From Paenibacillus hunanensis (GTDB lineage: Bacteria; Bacillota; Bacilli; Paenibacillales; Paenibacillaceae): DNA of 64,000 nt. Shown in pieces: positions 33,571 through 43,414 of this stretch (within the stretch, counting starts at the first letter, position 1; each line of letters starts with the position of its first letter). The position numbers and the translations under genes were made by a program. The notes below the pieces were generated by a model that saw only the letters and a program-made list of their open reading frames with translations, had not been told where the DNA came from and did not search any database. The stretch spans positions 248,001-312,000 of the forward strand of contig NZ_BMMB01000001.1 of NCBI RefSeq assembly GCF_014645615.1, read 5' to 3'.

Positions 33571-34035
33571 AAGTAAAATAAGCCTCCTTTTGAATCAATT
33601 CTTATTCATTCTATCAGCTTTATATTAACGCTGGGAATAGATTTATTGGTTTAGTATGTAAAAAAATTGATTAGGAGCACTATATATGGAATAAAATACA
33701 TAAAAATAATGATTAAAATTTAATATACACACCGTGTCACCCGATATATGACCTAGAAGAGAGTATAAATTACAACACAACATCCAAAATATTATATCTA
33801 AAATAGAATAATTTAGGTGATTACTGTTATAATATGACGTTTGAAGTCAAGTAAGTATAAATAAAACGAAGTGTTGTAAAATATGTTGCCAAAAGAAGAT
33901 ATGTAATGTACATTGTATTCACTTACGTTCTATTCCATCCATTTGGAATTCATACAATATTACATAATGATTCATAAAAATTGTATATCTGTGGAGGGTA
34001 GACTTAGATCTACATGCTGAAAGGGGAAAAGGAAT
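33571..34035. other. AT-rich divergent promoter region
   Basis: The 465 bases between the 5'-nucleotidase and the substrate-binding protein are very AT-rich and hold no gene. Both promoters should lie here; no operator is recognised. Confidence 0.5.
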
Positions 34036-35679
34036 TTGAGAAAATACGGAATTTTTGTCGTCGTGTTCATGTTGTCCTTTGCTTTGATCGTTGCCGGTTG
34101 CAGTGGTGGAGGCGGCAGCACATCATCTGAACCTGCAGCATCTGGAGAGGGGGGAGAGACTGCAAGCGCTGGCGGCACCCTTATTGTGGGGCGTGGCGGT
34201 GACTCGGCAGCTCTTGACCCGGCAATCGTAACCGATGGCGAATCGATTAAGATTGCACAGCAGGTATTTGATCCTTTGCTTGCTTATAAGTCCGGTACGA
34301 CAGAGGTAGAACCAGCACTCGCAGAAAGCTGGCAAATCTCTGAAGATGGCTTGACGTATACATTTAAGCTGCGTCAAGGTGTGAAGTTCCATGATGGAAC
34401 AGACTTTAACGCGGAAGCGGTTGTCTTCAACTTTGAACGCTGGAACGATCCGAAGAGTAAATATAAATTTGAGGGCGACTCGTTTGATTACTATGATTCG
34501 ATGTTTGGCCCTGAAAATGCACGTATCATTGCAAGTGTGAAAGCGGTTGATGCTTCTACGGTAGAGTTTAAGCTCAATCATCCACAGGCACCATTCCTGC
34601 AAAATCTCGCAATGCCTCCATTCTCGATTGCAAGCCCGACCGCAATTGAAAAGGAAGGCGCTGAATTCAAGTCCAACCCAGTAGGTACAGGACCATTCGT
34701 ATTTAAGGAATGGAAACGCAGCGATTCGATCACACTGGAAAAGAATCCGAACTACTGGCAGCAGGGGCTGCCGAAAATGGATCAGGTTATTATCCGCTCT
34801 ATTCCAGACAACACCGCTCGCTTCAATGCATTGCAAAATGGTGAGATCGATCTGATGGAGGATCTGAGCCCGGATGATCTGGCTACACTGGAAGGCAATT
34901 CTGAGCTGCAAAAGTTCAACCGCCCTCCATTTAACGTTGCTTATATCGGCTTTAACCTGACGAAGAAGCCGTTTGATAATCCGAAGGTACGTGTAGCGCT
35001 TAATCATGCTGTCGATAAGAAAAGTATTATCGATGCTTTTTATGCAGGACAGGCAGAAGCGGCCATTAACCCGATTCCACCAACGCTATGGGGCTACAAT
35101 TCCAATGTAAAAGACTACGACTATGATCTGACAAAAGCCAAGCAATTACTCGCTGAAGCAGGCTTCCCGAACGGAATTGATCAGGAGCTGACCTTCTATG
35201 CGATGCCAGTATCTCGCCCATACATGCCAGATGGTAAAAAGGTCGCTGAGGTTATTCAAGCGAGCTTTGCTCAGATTGGTGTGAAGGTGAATATTCAATC
35301 GCCAGAGTGGGCAACCTATCTGGATGATCTGAGTAAAGGGGAGAAGGACGATCTGTACATGATCGGCTGGACAGGCGATAACGGTGATCCAGATAACTTT
35401 TTCTACCCACTGCTAGATAAAGATTCAATCGGTGGGAACAACTACAGTCAATATGCTAGCGAGCCATTCCACAAGCTGCTTGTTGAAGCACAGCGTGAAA
35501 CCGATCAGGATGCACGTGCCAAGCTGTATGAGCAGGCACAGGTGATTGTTAAAGAAGATGCACCGTGGATTCCGCTTGTTCACTCCACACCGCTGCTAGC
35601 TGCAAGCGTCAAAGTAAAAGGCTATACGCCTTCGCCTACCGGCTCTGAGCCTTATGCCGATGTGTACATGGAGCAATAA
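34036..35679 (+). CDS. Oligopeptide-type ABC transporter substrate-binding lipoprotein
   Basis: A 547-residue SBP_bac_5 family protein (DppA/OppA/AppA type). TTG at 34036 after AAAGGGGAAAAGGA. The lipobox LIVAGC puts Cys22 at the mature end, anchoring it outside the membrane. The family signature is present (PALAESWQISEDGLTYTFKLRQGVKFHDGTDFNAEAVVFNFERW), with GTGPFVFKEW and YFAxIPDNTARFNAL-like segments. It feeds peptides, or metal-chelate-like ligands, to the two permeases that follow. Confidence 0.94.
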   Translation: MRKYGIFVVVFMLSFALIVAGCSGGGGSTSSEPAASGEGGETASAGGTLIVGRGGDSAALDPAIVTDGESIKIAQQVFDPLLAYKSGTTEVEPALAESWQISEDGLTYTFKLRQGVKFHDGTDFNAEAVVFNFERWNDPKSKYKFEGDSFDYYDSMFGPENARIIASVKAVDASTVEFKLNHPQAPFLQNLAMPPFSIASPTAIEKEGAEFKSNPVGTGPFVFKEWKRSDSITLEKNPNYWQQGLPKMDQVIIRSIPDNTARFNALQNGEIDLMEDLSPDDLATLEGNSELQKFNRPPFNVAYIGFNLTKKPFDNPKVRVALNHAVDKKSIIDAFYAGQAEAAINPIPPTLWGYNSNVKDYDYDLTKAKQLLAEAGFPNGIDQELTFYAMPVSRPYMPDGKKVAEVIQASFAQIGVKVNIQSPEWATYLDDLSKGEKDDLYMIGWTGDNGDPDNFFYPLLDKDSIGGNNYSQYASEPFHKLLVEAQRETDQDARAKLYEQAQVIVKEDAPWIPLVHSTPLLAASVKVKGYTPSPTGSEPYADVYMEQ

Positions 35680-35737
35680 TCACAGCTCCGTCAGCTAGAC
35701 AGGGCGTATAACGAACACAAAGCGGGTGAGCATCCAT

Positions 35738-36742
35738 ATGGGTTCCTACATTGTAAAAAGGCTACTGGTGCTGATTCCGGTACTATTTGGAATGACGCTG
35801 ATCGTTTTCTCGATCATCCATGCGATTCCGGGTGATCCGGCAGATACCATTTTAGGTGAAAAGGCAACGGAACAGTCCAAGCAAGCGCTTCGTGAGCAGC
35901 TTGGACTGGATCGTCCATGGTTAGAGCAATACACAGCGTATCTGGGTGATCTGATCACAGGTGATCTGGGGCGCTCGATTCGGACAAGAGCGCCGATTAC
36001 AGAAGAGATCGGGCCCTATTTAGCAGCGACGATTGAATTAACATTTGCGAGTATGCTGTTTGCGATCATTATCGGTGTCAATGCCGGTATCGTTAGCGCA
36101 TGGAAGCATCGCTCATGGTTCGATTATGTCTGTATGCTGATTGCGCTCGTAGGTGTATCCATGCCAATCTTCTGGCTTGGTCTGATGGAGCAGTGGATTT
36201 TTGCGAATAAGCTGCACTGGCTACCGTCCATCGGTCGGATGAACCAGCGTGATCCGCTGGAGAGCATTACTGGCTTTTATGTCATTGATGCGATGCTATC
36301 CGGTCAGTGGTCGCAGCTATGGACAGTGCTCAAGCATCTGATTTTACCTTCTATCGCATTGGGAACTATTCCGATGGCAGTTATTGCGCGGATGACACGC
36401 TCCAGTATGCTAGAGGTCATGCAATCCGATTATATCCGTACCGCCAAAGCGAAGGGCATCTCGCAATTTCTGGTCATTTATCGACACGGTCTGAAAAATG
36501 CTTTTATTCCGGTGCTAACCGTTATCGGTATTCAGACGGGCTCGCTGCTGGGCGGTGCGGTATTGACCGAGACGATTTTCGCCTGGCCTGGAGTCGGACG
36601 CTATATTTATGAAGCGATCAGTAATCGGGACTATCCGGTCATTCAATCGGGTATTCTGATTATCGCGCTTATCTTCGTTCTTATTAATCTGCTGGTGGAT
36701 CTTCTATACGCATGGTTTGATCCGCGTATCCAGTACAAGTAG
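35738..36742 (+). CDS. Peptide ABC transporter permease (DppB/OppB-like)
   Basis: A 334-residue inner-membrane permease with about six helices. It starts MGSYIVKRLLVLIPVLFGMTLIVFSIIHAIPGDPA, the usual DppB opening. The EAA-loop ARMTRSSMLEVMQSDYIRTAKAKGISQFLVIYRHGLKNAFIPVLT contacts the ATPase. ATG at 35738 is chosen; a GTG at 35726 is in frame. Second gene of the importer operon. Confidence 0.92.
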   Translation: MGSYIVKRLLVLIPVLFGMTLIVFSIIHAIPGDPADTILGEKATEQSKQALREQLGLDRPWLEQYTAYLGDLITGDLGRSIRTRAPITEEIGPYLAATIELTFASMLFAIIIGVNAGIVSAWKHRSWFDYVCMLIALVGVSMPIFWLGLMEQWIFANKLHWLPSIGRMNQRDPLESITGFYVIDAMLSGQWSQLWTVLKHLILPSIALGTIPMAVIARMTRSSMLEVMQSDYIRTAKAKGISQFLVIYRHGLKNAFIPVLTVIGIQTGSLLGGAVLTETIFAWPGVGRYIYEAISNRDYPVIQSGILIIALIFVLINLLVDLLYAWFDPRIQYK

Positions 36743-36752
36743 AGGTGATTCC

Positions 36753-37649
36753 ATGACACAGGCTTCGCTGGGTACAGGATCAGACAGACCTGCCAAAATG
36801 GTTCGCTCTGGCCCATGGCGCGACGGTATTCGCCTCTTTATGCGCAACCGTACCGCTGTAGTTGGGCTGATCATCGTACTATTGTTTATTGTCCTTGCAT
36901 TGATCGCGCCGTGGATTACCCGATACGAGTATACCGCACAGGTGCTGGCAGATCGGCTTCAGCCTCCATCCGCCAAGCACTGGTTCGGAACAGACGATCT
37001 GGGACGGGATATTTTCACCCGTACGATCTATGGCGCACGCATCTCCTTATGGGTCGGCTTTTTGTCGGTAATCGGCTCGATTGTGATCGGTACGCTGCTT
37101 GGAATCGTAGCTGGCTTTTATGGCAAATGGGTCGATATGATTATCTCGCGCGTCTTTGATATTTTGCTCGCTTTTCCGGGTATTCTACTCGCGATTGCGA
37201 TTGTCGCCATTCTTGGACCATCGCTGCAAAATGCACTGTATGCGATTGCGATCGTCAATATACCGACGTACGGTAGGCTTGTAAGGGCGCGTGTATTGTC
37301 ATTACGGCAGGAGGAGTTTATTACCGCAGCACGGGCAATCGGTGTGCGAGACGCGCGTTTGCTGTTCCGGCATATTTTACCGAACAGTCTAACGCCGCTT
37401 ATTGTACAGGGTACGCTGGGCGTCGCGACAGCTATTATCGAAGCAGCAGGTCTGGGCTTCCTTGGTCTGGGTGCACAGCCGCCAGAGCCAGAATGGGGTA
37501 AAATGCTGTCCGATTCACGTCAATTTATCCAGACGGCACCATGGACAGTTATTTTCCCGGGTGTATGTATTCTGCTCACCTCGCTGGGCTTCAATCTGAT
37601 GGGTGACGGACTTCGCGACACCTTCGATCCGAAGCTGAAAAATCGCTGA
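36753..37649 (+). CDS. Peptide ABC transporter permease (DppC/OppC-like)
   Basis: A 298-residue permease. It has the N-terminal OppC domain (RDGIRLFMRNRTAVVGLIIVLLFIVLALIAPWI), HWFGTDDLGRDIFTRTIYGARISLWVG and the EAA loop RVLSLRQEEFITAARAIGVRDARLLFRHILPNSLTPLIV. ATG at 36753 with GAGGTG six bases upstream. No ATPase gene follows, so the transporter must borrow DppD/DppF-type subunits made elsewhere. Confidence 0.92.
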   Translation: MTQASLGTGSDRPAKMVRSGPWRDGIRLFMRNRTAVVGLIIVLLFIVLALIAPWITRYEYTAQVLADRLQPPSAKHWFGTDDLGRDIFTRTIYGARISLWVGFLSVIGSIVIGTLLGIVAGFYGKWVDMIISRVFDILLAFPGILLAIAIVAILGPSLQNALYAIAIVNIPTYGRLVRARVLSLRQEEFITAARAIGVRDARLLFRHILPNSLTPLIVQGTLGVATAIIEAAGLGFLGLGAQPPEPEWGKMLSDSRQFIQTAPWTVIFPGVCILLTSLGFNLMGDGLRDTFDPKLKNR

Positions 37650-37823
37650 TATTCGCTATCATGGGCGGATGGTGCAATGGCTGGCTAGCAGGATATTGTA
37701 ACATTACAATCATGGCGAAGCAAGCACATATAGTCTGATGTTCTGCTATTATAGTACCCGGCTAGACGGCTCCAAGAGCATTTCGTTGCCGAGTCAATTT
37801 GCTCCTATACGATCATTTTCTAG

Positions 37824-37852
37824 CATCCGGGCCTATGGGTCCGGATTTTTTT
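37824..37852 (+). terminator. Rho-independent terminator
   Basis: ATCCGG-GCCTATGGGT-CCGGAT followed by a run of T. It ends the importer operon; the rest of 37650-38229 shows no gene. Confidence 0.75.
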
Positions 37853-38229
37853 CTTCTATAATATAGGCTCAAATATAGACGCCAAACTACAACGCACTTC
37901 ATGCACGAAAAGGGCTATTATGTTCAATACAATATGAGTCTGCATGCTCGACTAGCTTCAGCTAGTCCATGATACATTTTAAGCGTCAGCCATCTCTTGA
38001 AGGCAGGTGCGCCAAAGAGATGGATTACGAGTAAGCTACGGAATGATGTCTTTATGTACCGTGCGATCCTTCGCGCTCCATTCCATCGCTTTCATTATTA
38101 AAAAGAGAAGGCTTACACATCCCATCTAGCGACGGATTTGCTTATTGATCTTTTCGCCAATGCAAAAAGCGTGTATAATCACTCCAACTATGAACAAATA
38201 GGATGCCGAACTGACAGGAGAACAATGCC

Positions 38230-39648
38230 ATGGACAAATTTGCACAACTCAAGACGCTGCGAGAGCATCGTCAATATGCTGAAGATAAGCATGAGGCTTC
38301 GCGTGAAGCCTATGAACGTGACTATTCACGACTCATTCATTCGCCAACCTTTCGCCGTTTGCAGGGGAAATCGCAGGTATTCGGTGCGGGAACAGGCGAT
38401 TATTATCGTACACGTCTGACACATTCGCTGGAGGTTGCTCAGATCGCTCGGCAGGCAGCGAAAAGTCTACTGACTCGCCATCCCGAGATTCGAGAGGAGC
38501 AGGCGGACAGTCCGGGCTTGATCATCCACCCCGAAGTGGTGGAATGTGCCTCAATCGCGCATGATTTTGGTCATCCGCCTTTCGGTCATAAAGGGGAAGA
38601 GGTGCTGGCAAGCATTCTGGATGATTGGATTGCCAGTAAAACGACGGAGGCGCTACGCGGCAAATCGGTGACCGAGCAGGAGTATGAGCGTATCCATGGA
38701 GAGATGCGTGCGAAGTATGAGCATTTTGAAGGCAATGCTCATAATTTCCGTCTGATTATGTTTTTGGAAAAGCGCGAGAATCTGGATGGCTTGAATCTAT
38801 GCGATGCTGTGCTACTAGGTATCAATAAGTATCCGTATTCAGGTATAGATAATAAAAAGGGACTATATGAGCGTGAGTGGCAATATATTCGCGATATCCG
38901 TCATCGCTGGGGCATTCCAGATGGCAAAACAACGCTGGAAGCACAGCTAATGGATCTGTGTGATGATATCGCTTATTCCGCACATGACCTGGAGGATGGC
39001 ATCAAGGCAGGCAAGATTGAAGTGCATGAGCACTTTATGAATGACCCGCATATTCATAAGCTGATTATTGAGAAAATTATGACGCTGGAGGACTGGTTCT
39101 GGAAGGACTGGGAATATGATGGGATCGCCTTGAAGGTAGAAGAGGTGCTTACTGCCTACCTGCGTGTATGGCGCGAGAAGCTGCCGACCTGTGGGAATGA
39201 TTATTCGCGTACCCGGCGTGAGGTCAAGGCATACTGGGTAAATCATTTTGTAAGCCAGCTTGGCGTAATTAATGAAGCCGATTGGAAAAAGATTACGTTC
39301 GTTAGCCATGGTCGTGAGGATGACGATATGCTACGTACGGTAAGCGTATTGAAAAGCTTTGCCTGGGTGACGATGATTCGCGATCTACGCGTACAGCGTC
39401 TGCAAAAACGCAGTGAATGGATTATTCGCCGTCTATGGAAAGCCTTTATCGATCAGGAAACCTCCATGGCGATTATGCCCTCTGATTGGTTACAACGATT
39501 CCAGCAGGATCAGGCAAGCGACCATCCGGTATGGACATGGGAACGAATGATCATTGATTATATCGCGGGGATGACGGATGCCTTTGCTGAGAAAATTTAT
39601 AACGAGCTGTACGGTCTGAAGGTCGGCTCGATCTATGATGTGGATTGA
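38230..39648 (+). CDS. dgt: Deoxyguanosinetriphosphate triphosphohydrolase-like HD protein
   Basis: A 472-residue HD-domain enzyme that hydrolyses dGTP (or dNTPs) to the nucleoside and tripolyphosphate. The metal ligands appear as THS in RTRLTHSLEVAQIARQ (His) and the HD pair in CASIAHDFGHPPFGHKGEE. FRRLQGKSQVFG near the start and DDIAYSAHDLEDGIKAGKI (third Asp ligand region) are classic dGTPase motifs. ATG at 38230 after GACAGGAGAA. Activity may limit dNTP pools; substrate preference is not visible. Confidence 0.92.
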   Translation: MDKFAQLKTLREHRQYAEDKHEASREAYERDYSRLIHSPTFRRLQGKSQVFGAGTGDYYRTRLTHSLEVAQIARQAAKSLLTRHPEIREEQADSPGLIIHPEVVECASIAHDFGHPPFGHKGEEVLASILDDWIASKTTEALRGKSVTEQEYERIHGEMRAKYEHFEGNAHNFRLIMFLEKRENLDGLNLCDAVLLGINKYPYSGIDNKKGLYEREWQYIRDIRHRWGIPDGKTTLEAQLMDLCDDIAYSAHDLEDGIKAGKIEVHEHFMNDPHIHKLIIEKIMTLEDWFWKDWEYDGIALKVEEVLTAYLRVWREKLPTCGNDYSRTRREVKAYWVNHFVSQLGVINEADWKKITFVSHGREDDDMLRTVSVLKSFAWVTMIRDLRVQRLQKRSEWIIRRLWKAFIDQETSMAIMPSDWLQRFQQDQASDHPVWTWERMIIDYIAGMTDAFAEKIYNELYGLKVGSIYDVD

Positions 39649-39679
39649 AGGTGGACCGGCAGCGGAAGGAGGAAGCAGC

Positions 39680-40633
39680 ATGAATCATCATCAGCCCATT
39701 CCGCTGGGCATACTGGATATGTCGCCGCTATTAGAACAGGCTTCGGCAGAGGAGGCGCTGGAGCGTTCCGTGCAGCTGGCGATTGCAGCGGAGCAGTGGG
39801 GCTATCATCGCTTCTGGCTATCAGAGCATCACGATATGACACAGCTTGCCTGTACAGCACCGGAAGTGCTAATTGCACATATCGGTGTACGTACTTCATC
39901 GATTCGGCTTGGCTCGGGAGCCGTGCTGTTGCCGCATTATAGTGCGATGAAGGTGGCTGAGACGTTTCGTATGTTGTCTGCATTGTACCCGGATCGTATC
40001 GATCTTGGTATTGGCCGAGCGCCAGGTGGCTCAGCGCATGCCACCATTGGACTAAGCGGTAATTATCTGGCGCATGTTGCCGAGATGCCAGAGCGTGTAC
40101 GTGATCTGCGCAGCTTACTGGATGATCGCTATACTGTAGAAGGAGCGCCTGTAATCGCACGTCCTGTCGCCAAGTATTCACCGCAGCTGTGGCTACTGGG
40201 TACGAATCGGAAAAGCGCAACGCTGGCAGCCGAGCATAGTGCAGGCTATGTGTTTGGTCACTTTATGAGTGCAAGCGATGGACAAGCTTCGATTGTGCAG
40301 TATCGAGAACAGTTCCAGTCCACCCCATCTCAAACGGAAGCAAGGGTGATACTGGCGACGAAGGTGATCGCCGCTGCAACGGAGCAGCAAGCACAGGAGC
40401 TGTATCTTAAATGGAAGCAATCGCCGGCTGGACTCGCCGCTATTGGTGAAGAAATGCCTGAGCCGATTGTAGGTGGACCGGATACATTGCCAGAGCGGAT
40501 GCAACAATTATTGAAGGAATATGATGCAGATGAGTTACTTTTGATCTGTCCATTGGATCGCTACGATGAGCGCATGTATGTATACGAGCATGCTGCCAGA
40601 TGGTTATCGGCGATGCCGTCGCTTTATGAATAG
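39680..40633 (+). CDS. LLM-class flavin-dependent oxidoreductase
   Basis: A 317-residue bacterial-luciferase-fold monooxygenase using FMNH2. Family marks are PLGILDMSPL at the start, AEQWGYHRFWLSEHHDM, IRLGSGAVLLPHYSAMKVAETFRMLSALYPDRIDLGIGRAPGG and the C-terminal IVGGPDTLPERMQQLL. It belongs to the YwcH/MsnO8-like group by its GRAPGG segment. ATG at 39680 with AAGGAGGA upstream, 31 bases after dgt, likely co-transcribed. Substrate unknown. Confidence 0.92.
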   Translation: MNHHQPIPLGILDMSPLLEQASAEEALERSVQLAIAAEQWGYHRFWLSEHHDMTQLACTAPEVLIAHIGVRTSSIRLGSGAVLLPHYSAMKVAETFRMLSALYPDRIDLGIGRAPGGSAHATIGLSGNYLAHVAEMPERVRDLRSLLDDRYTVEGAPVIARPVAKYSPQLWLLGTNRKSATLAAEHSAGYVFGHFMSASDGQASIVQYREQFQSTPSQTEARVILATKVIAAATEQQAQELYLKWKQSPAGLAAIGEEMPEPIVGGPDTLPERMQQLLKEYDADELLLICPLDRYDERMYVYEHAARWLSAMPSLYE

Positions 40634-40723
40634 AGCAGATATCGCATCATGCTTCATTCGTAATAGTGGAGTAGACAAAGTAATAATGGAACAGAAAAGA
40701 TTTGCGAATATATGCAAGCCCGG

Positions 40724-40746
40724 ACAGTTAGAATGAACTGTTTTTA
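40724..40746 (+). terminator. Weak terminator after the flavin enzyme gene
   Basis: ACAGTT-AGAATG-AACTGT followed by TTTTAT; a short 6-bp stem. Confidence 0.5.
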
Positions 40747-40769
40747 TATGGCTACAGTAGCAAATTTGT

Positions 40770-41035
40770 GATGTCCAGCTATCGAATTTTTACGAGAAGC
40801 TAGGGTTAACACAGTGCTTTTTAACCGGGTATCTACTATTAGAAGTGAATCGTACTGACGAGTCATATTTATGCAGCAGGATGAATGGTGATCCAGCTGC
40901 TTTAATTTCTGCGAATGGAACGATAAAGCACTAGTCTATCTTTCTCCCAGGCCAGATGGTGAGAGCAAGCAGAAGCTTCTCCTAGCTGTCATAGCGAGCA
41001 ATCTAACAAAAGAGATTTACTTTTGTGCTAGATGA
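40770..41035 (+). pseudogene. Possible decayed VOC-like coding remnant
   Basis: A frame from 40770 reads DVQLSNFYEKLGLTQ, close to the opening of small VOC proteins, and runs to a TAG at 40932. Shifting one frame gives another protein-like stretch (ALVYLSPRPDGESKQKLL) to 41035. There is no start codon or ribosome site. Read as a degraded gene; resemblance is slight. Confidence 0.25.
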
Positions 41036-41122
41036 TCTATTTCAGTGAAAAGGAATACAATATCGCGGAATTAGTTCGATCGCTTAGCTATTCCTTTACT
41101 TCATTTAAACAAAAAAGTGAAT

Positions 41123-41165
41123 AAAAAAAGGCTCTCTTCCATATAAAGGAATTGAGCCTTTTTTA
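41123..41165. terminator. Bidirectional Rho-independent terminator
   Basis: AAAAAAAGGCTC and GAGCCTTTTTTAT arms around a ~19-base loop. It serves the minus-strand dehydrogenase gene that ends at 41242. Confidence 0.75.
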
Positions 41166-41241
41166 TATTCCTATTGTATTCTGCCATCGCTATCCACTCT
41201 GGATGCAGCTATGCAGCAAGGGATAAAAGTTCATTGATCGC

Positions 41242-42195
41242 TTAATACCCACTGGAATAATCCACCAGATTAACCGGCAGTTTCTCCCCCTGCTGATAAG
41301 CCTTCAGGTTAGTCAGGAAAATATCCAGCACACGGTCGGTATAATGCTCATTACTACCTGCAATATGAGGGGTAATCATAACCTGCTCCATCGACCAGAG
41401 TGGATGATCCTCTGGCAATGGCTCAGGATCGAATACGTCCAGACCTGCACCAGCAATCGTACCGTTCTGCAAGGCAGCTACTAGATCGTCGGTACGCACT
41501 GTCGTACCACGTCCAACGTTAATAAATAGCGCTTCTGGCTTCATCGCAGCAAATCGTCCTTGATCAAATAAACCCCGTGTCTGCTCTGTCAGTGGCAAAA
41601 TATTCACCACTACATCGGCAACCCCAAGTGCTTCGTCCAGCTGCTCCATGCTATACATCGTATCAAATTCATCGAGCGGCTGACCGGAACGGCGTACACC
41701 AACCGTCTTCATGCCAAATGCACGAGCCAGACGAGCCGTACCGATACCGATATTACCTGCACCGACGATCGCGATCGTTTTGCCGTGAAGCTCGCCAAAG
41801 CGCCCGCTCTCATCCCAGCGCGCCCGACTCTGATTGCGAATCGCTTGATGCAGATTGCGGCTGAACGCTAGCATATAGGCAAAGATTTGCTCGGAAATCG
41901 GAATCGTATGCACCCCGTTCGCGCTGGTGAGCAGCACTTGCTTTTGCTCCAGCTCTGTCAGTGGCATTTTATCGACTCCAGCAGACCAGGCCTGCACCCA
42001 TTTCACCGCACAATCCGGTGATAAAATAAAATCTTGAAATTTTCGTGACCAGCCGACAATGATCTCAGCATCTGCCAGATCCTGCTCGGTTGCTTCCTTA
42101 ACAGGAATAGCGACAATCTCATCATGGGGAGCGGCTGCCTCAATTTGCTGCTTTTGTTTTTCGCTCAAATGTTGCAGGAAAACGATCTTGGACAT
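41242..42195 (-). CDS. D-2-hydroxyacid dehydrogenase family protein
   Basis: A 317-residue NAD(P)-dependent dehydrogenase of the D-isomer family. The Rossmann motif is GAGNIGIGTARLARAFGM (about 144-160). The catalytic Arg lies in FINVGRGTTVRTDDLVAAL, the Glu in DVFDPEPLPEDHPLW and the His in MITPHIAGSN. It may reduce 2-oxo acids such as glyoxylate or hydroxypyruvate; the substrate is not defined by sequence. ATG with GGAGGAGATTG upstream. Single gene. Confidence 0.93.
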   Translation of the reverse strand: MSKIVFLQHLSEKQKQQIEAAAPHDEIVAIPVKEATEQDLADAEIIVGWSRKFQDFILSPDCAVKWVQAWSAGVDKMPLTELEQKQVLLTSANGVHTIPISEQIFAYMLAFSRNLHQAIRNQSRARWDESGRFGELHGKTIAIVGAGNIGIGTARLARAFGMKTVGVRRSGQPLDEFDTMYSMEQLDEALGVADVVVNILPLTEQTRGLFDQGRFAAMKPEALFINVGRGTTVRTDDLVAALQNGTIAGAGLDVFDPEPLPEDHPLWSMEQVMITPHIAGSNEHYTDRVLDIFLTNLKAYQQGEKLPVNLVDYSSGY

Positions 42196-42530
42196 CGGAC
42201 AATCTCCTCCTCGTATTAGGAACGTTATCGATTCATGCGTCTAACCGTACGTACAATCGGCTACCCTTTAAATGATATCAAATTTGGCTAACCGAACCAA
42301 ACAGAATGGATTACACCAATTTGGGCTTGTATTAAACCATTTTGGGCTCTGGTTAAACTTTGCACTTCGCGTCAGATTGGTGTATACTATTTGCATTCGT
42401 CAAGAACGTGTGTTCGGATAATATAGAATTACATCAATCAACCCGAGGTTAGCGTAGCTTCATGTGCTTGCTAATTAGCAGCAGGGCTGACGAATAACAA
42501 TGATGAGCTGTGTTGAAAGGAGTGTCGAAG

Positions 42531-43115
42531 GTGGCAACCGGTATTGATCAAGAGCGCGTATTTGCTGCGATTGCTGTAAAAGAGGAGGCGCAGGAGCGCC
42601 TGGCAGCATGGAGTCTTTGGATGCAGCAGCACTATACATTTCGCAAATGGACAGCCGCAGCTGACTTTCATATTACACTCCAATTTTATGGGGATGTGGA
42701 TCGTGCGCGATTGCCTGAGCTGTCACAGACGCTTGCAGCCGCAGTAGCAGCACATTCACCATTTCAGCTACAGTTAGGTGACGCAGGGTACTTTGGTCTG
42801 CCAGAGCGTCCGCGTGTATGGTGGATTGACCCGGAGGGTGATCGTTCAGCACTCAGCGCCTTACAGCAGGATATTGTACATGCCTGTGAAGCCATCGGCT
42901 ACAAGGCGGAGAATCGACCGTATCATCCACATATTACAGTCGCTCGAAAATATGCTGGAACAGAGCCGTTTCAAGCCCCTGCAATGGAGGAGCTACAGCG
43001 ACAGACAGCTGCCTGGCAGGTGGATCAGGTCGCTTTGTATTGCACTCGAATGGAGCAGATTCCTATGTATGAGTTAGCAGGTTGTTTTCCGCTTACAGGA
43101 GACGAGCTACTCTAA
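42531..43115 (+). CDS. thpR: RNA 2',3'-cyclic phosphodiesterase
   Basis: A 194-residue 2H-phosphoesterase (LigT/ThpR) that opens 2',3'-cyclic phosphates at RNA ends. Its two HxTx motifs are HITL (ADFHITLQFYGDVD) and HITV (YHPHITVARK), spaced as in the family. RVFAAIAV at the start and PRVWWIDPEGD are also typical. GTG at 42531 follows AAAGGAG by eight bases. Single gene, divergent from the dehydrogenase. Confidence 0.92.
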   Translation: MATGIDQERVFAAIAVKEEAQERLAAWSLWMQQHYTFRKWTAAADFHITLQFYGDVDRARLPELSQTLAAAVAAHSPFQLQLGDAGYFGLPERPRVWWIDPEGDRSALSALQQDIVHACEAIGYKAENRPYHPHITVARKYAGTEPFQAPAMEELQRQTAAWQVDQVALYCTRMEQIPMYELAGCFPLTGDELL

Positions 43116-43414
43116 AAACTTGTTTTTGTCAATTTGACAAAAGCAATGGAACTATAATAATATACTTCGTGCTGCAAAAGGCAGTGTTCTTTTAGGGGAA
43201 ACGATACGAATTTTACATCACGGACAGTCATGATTGTCCGGGTATCCGTTGATCGGATATCGATTATCAAGTTGGCTCTTTTTTCGGATACGGGGTGTGT
43301 CCGAGCACTCATGTAATGTGCTTATGATTCAAAATTTGGATGTTGGTGTATTCAAATGGAAGGTCTAACGATTACATAGGAACTGGAGTATGCCAACGTT
43401 ATTGGAGGAAAAAC

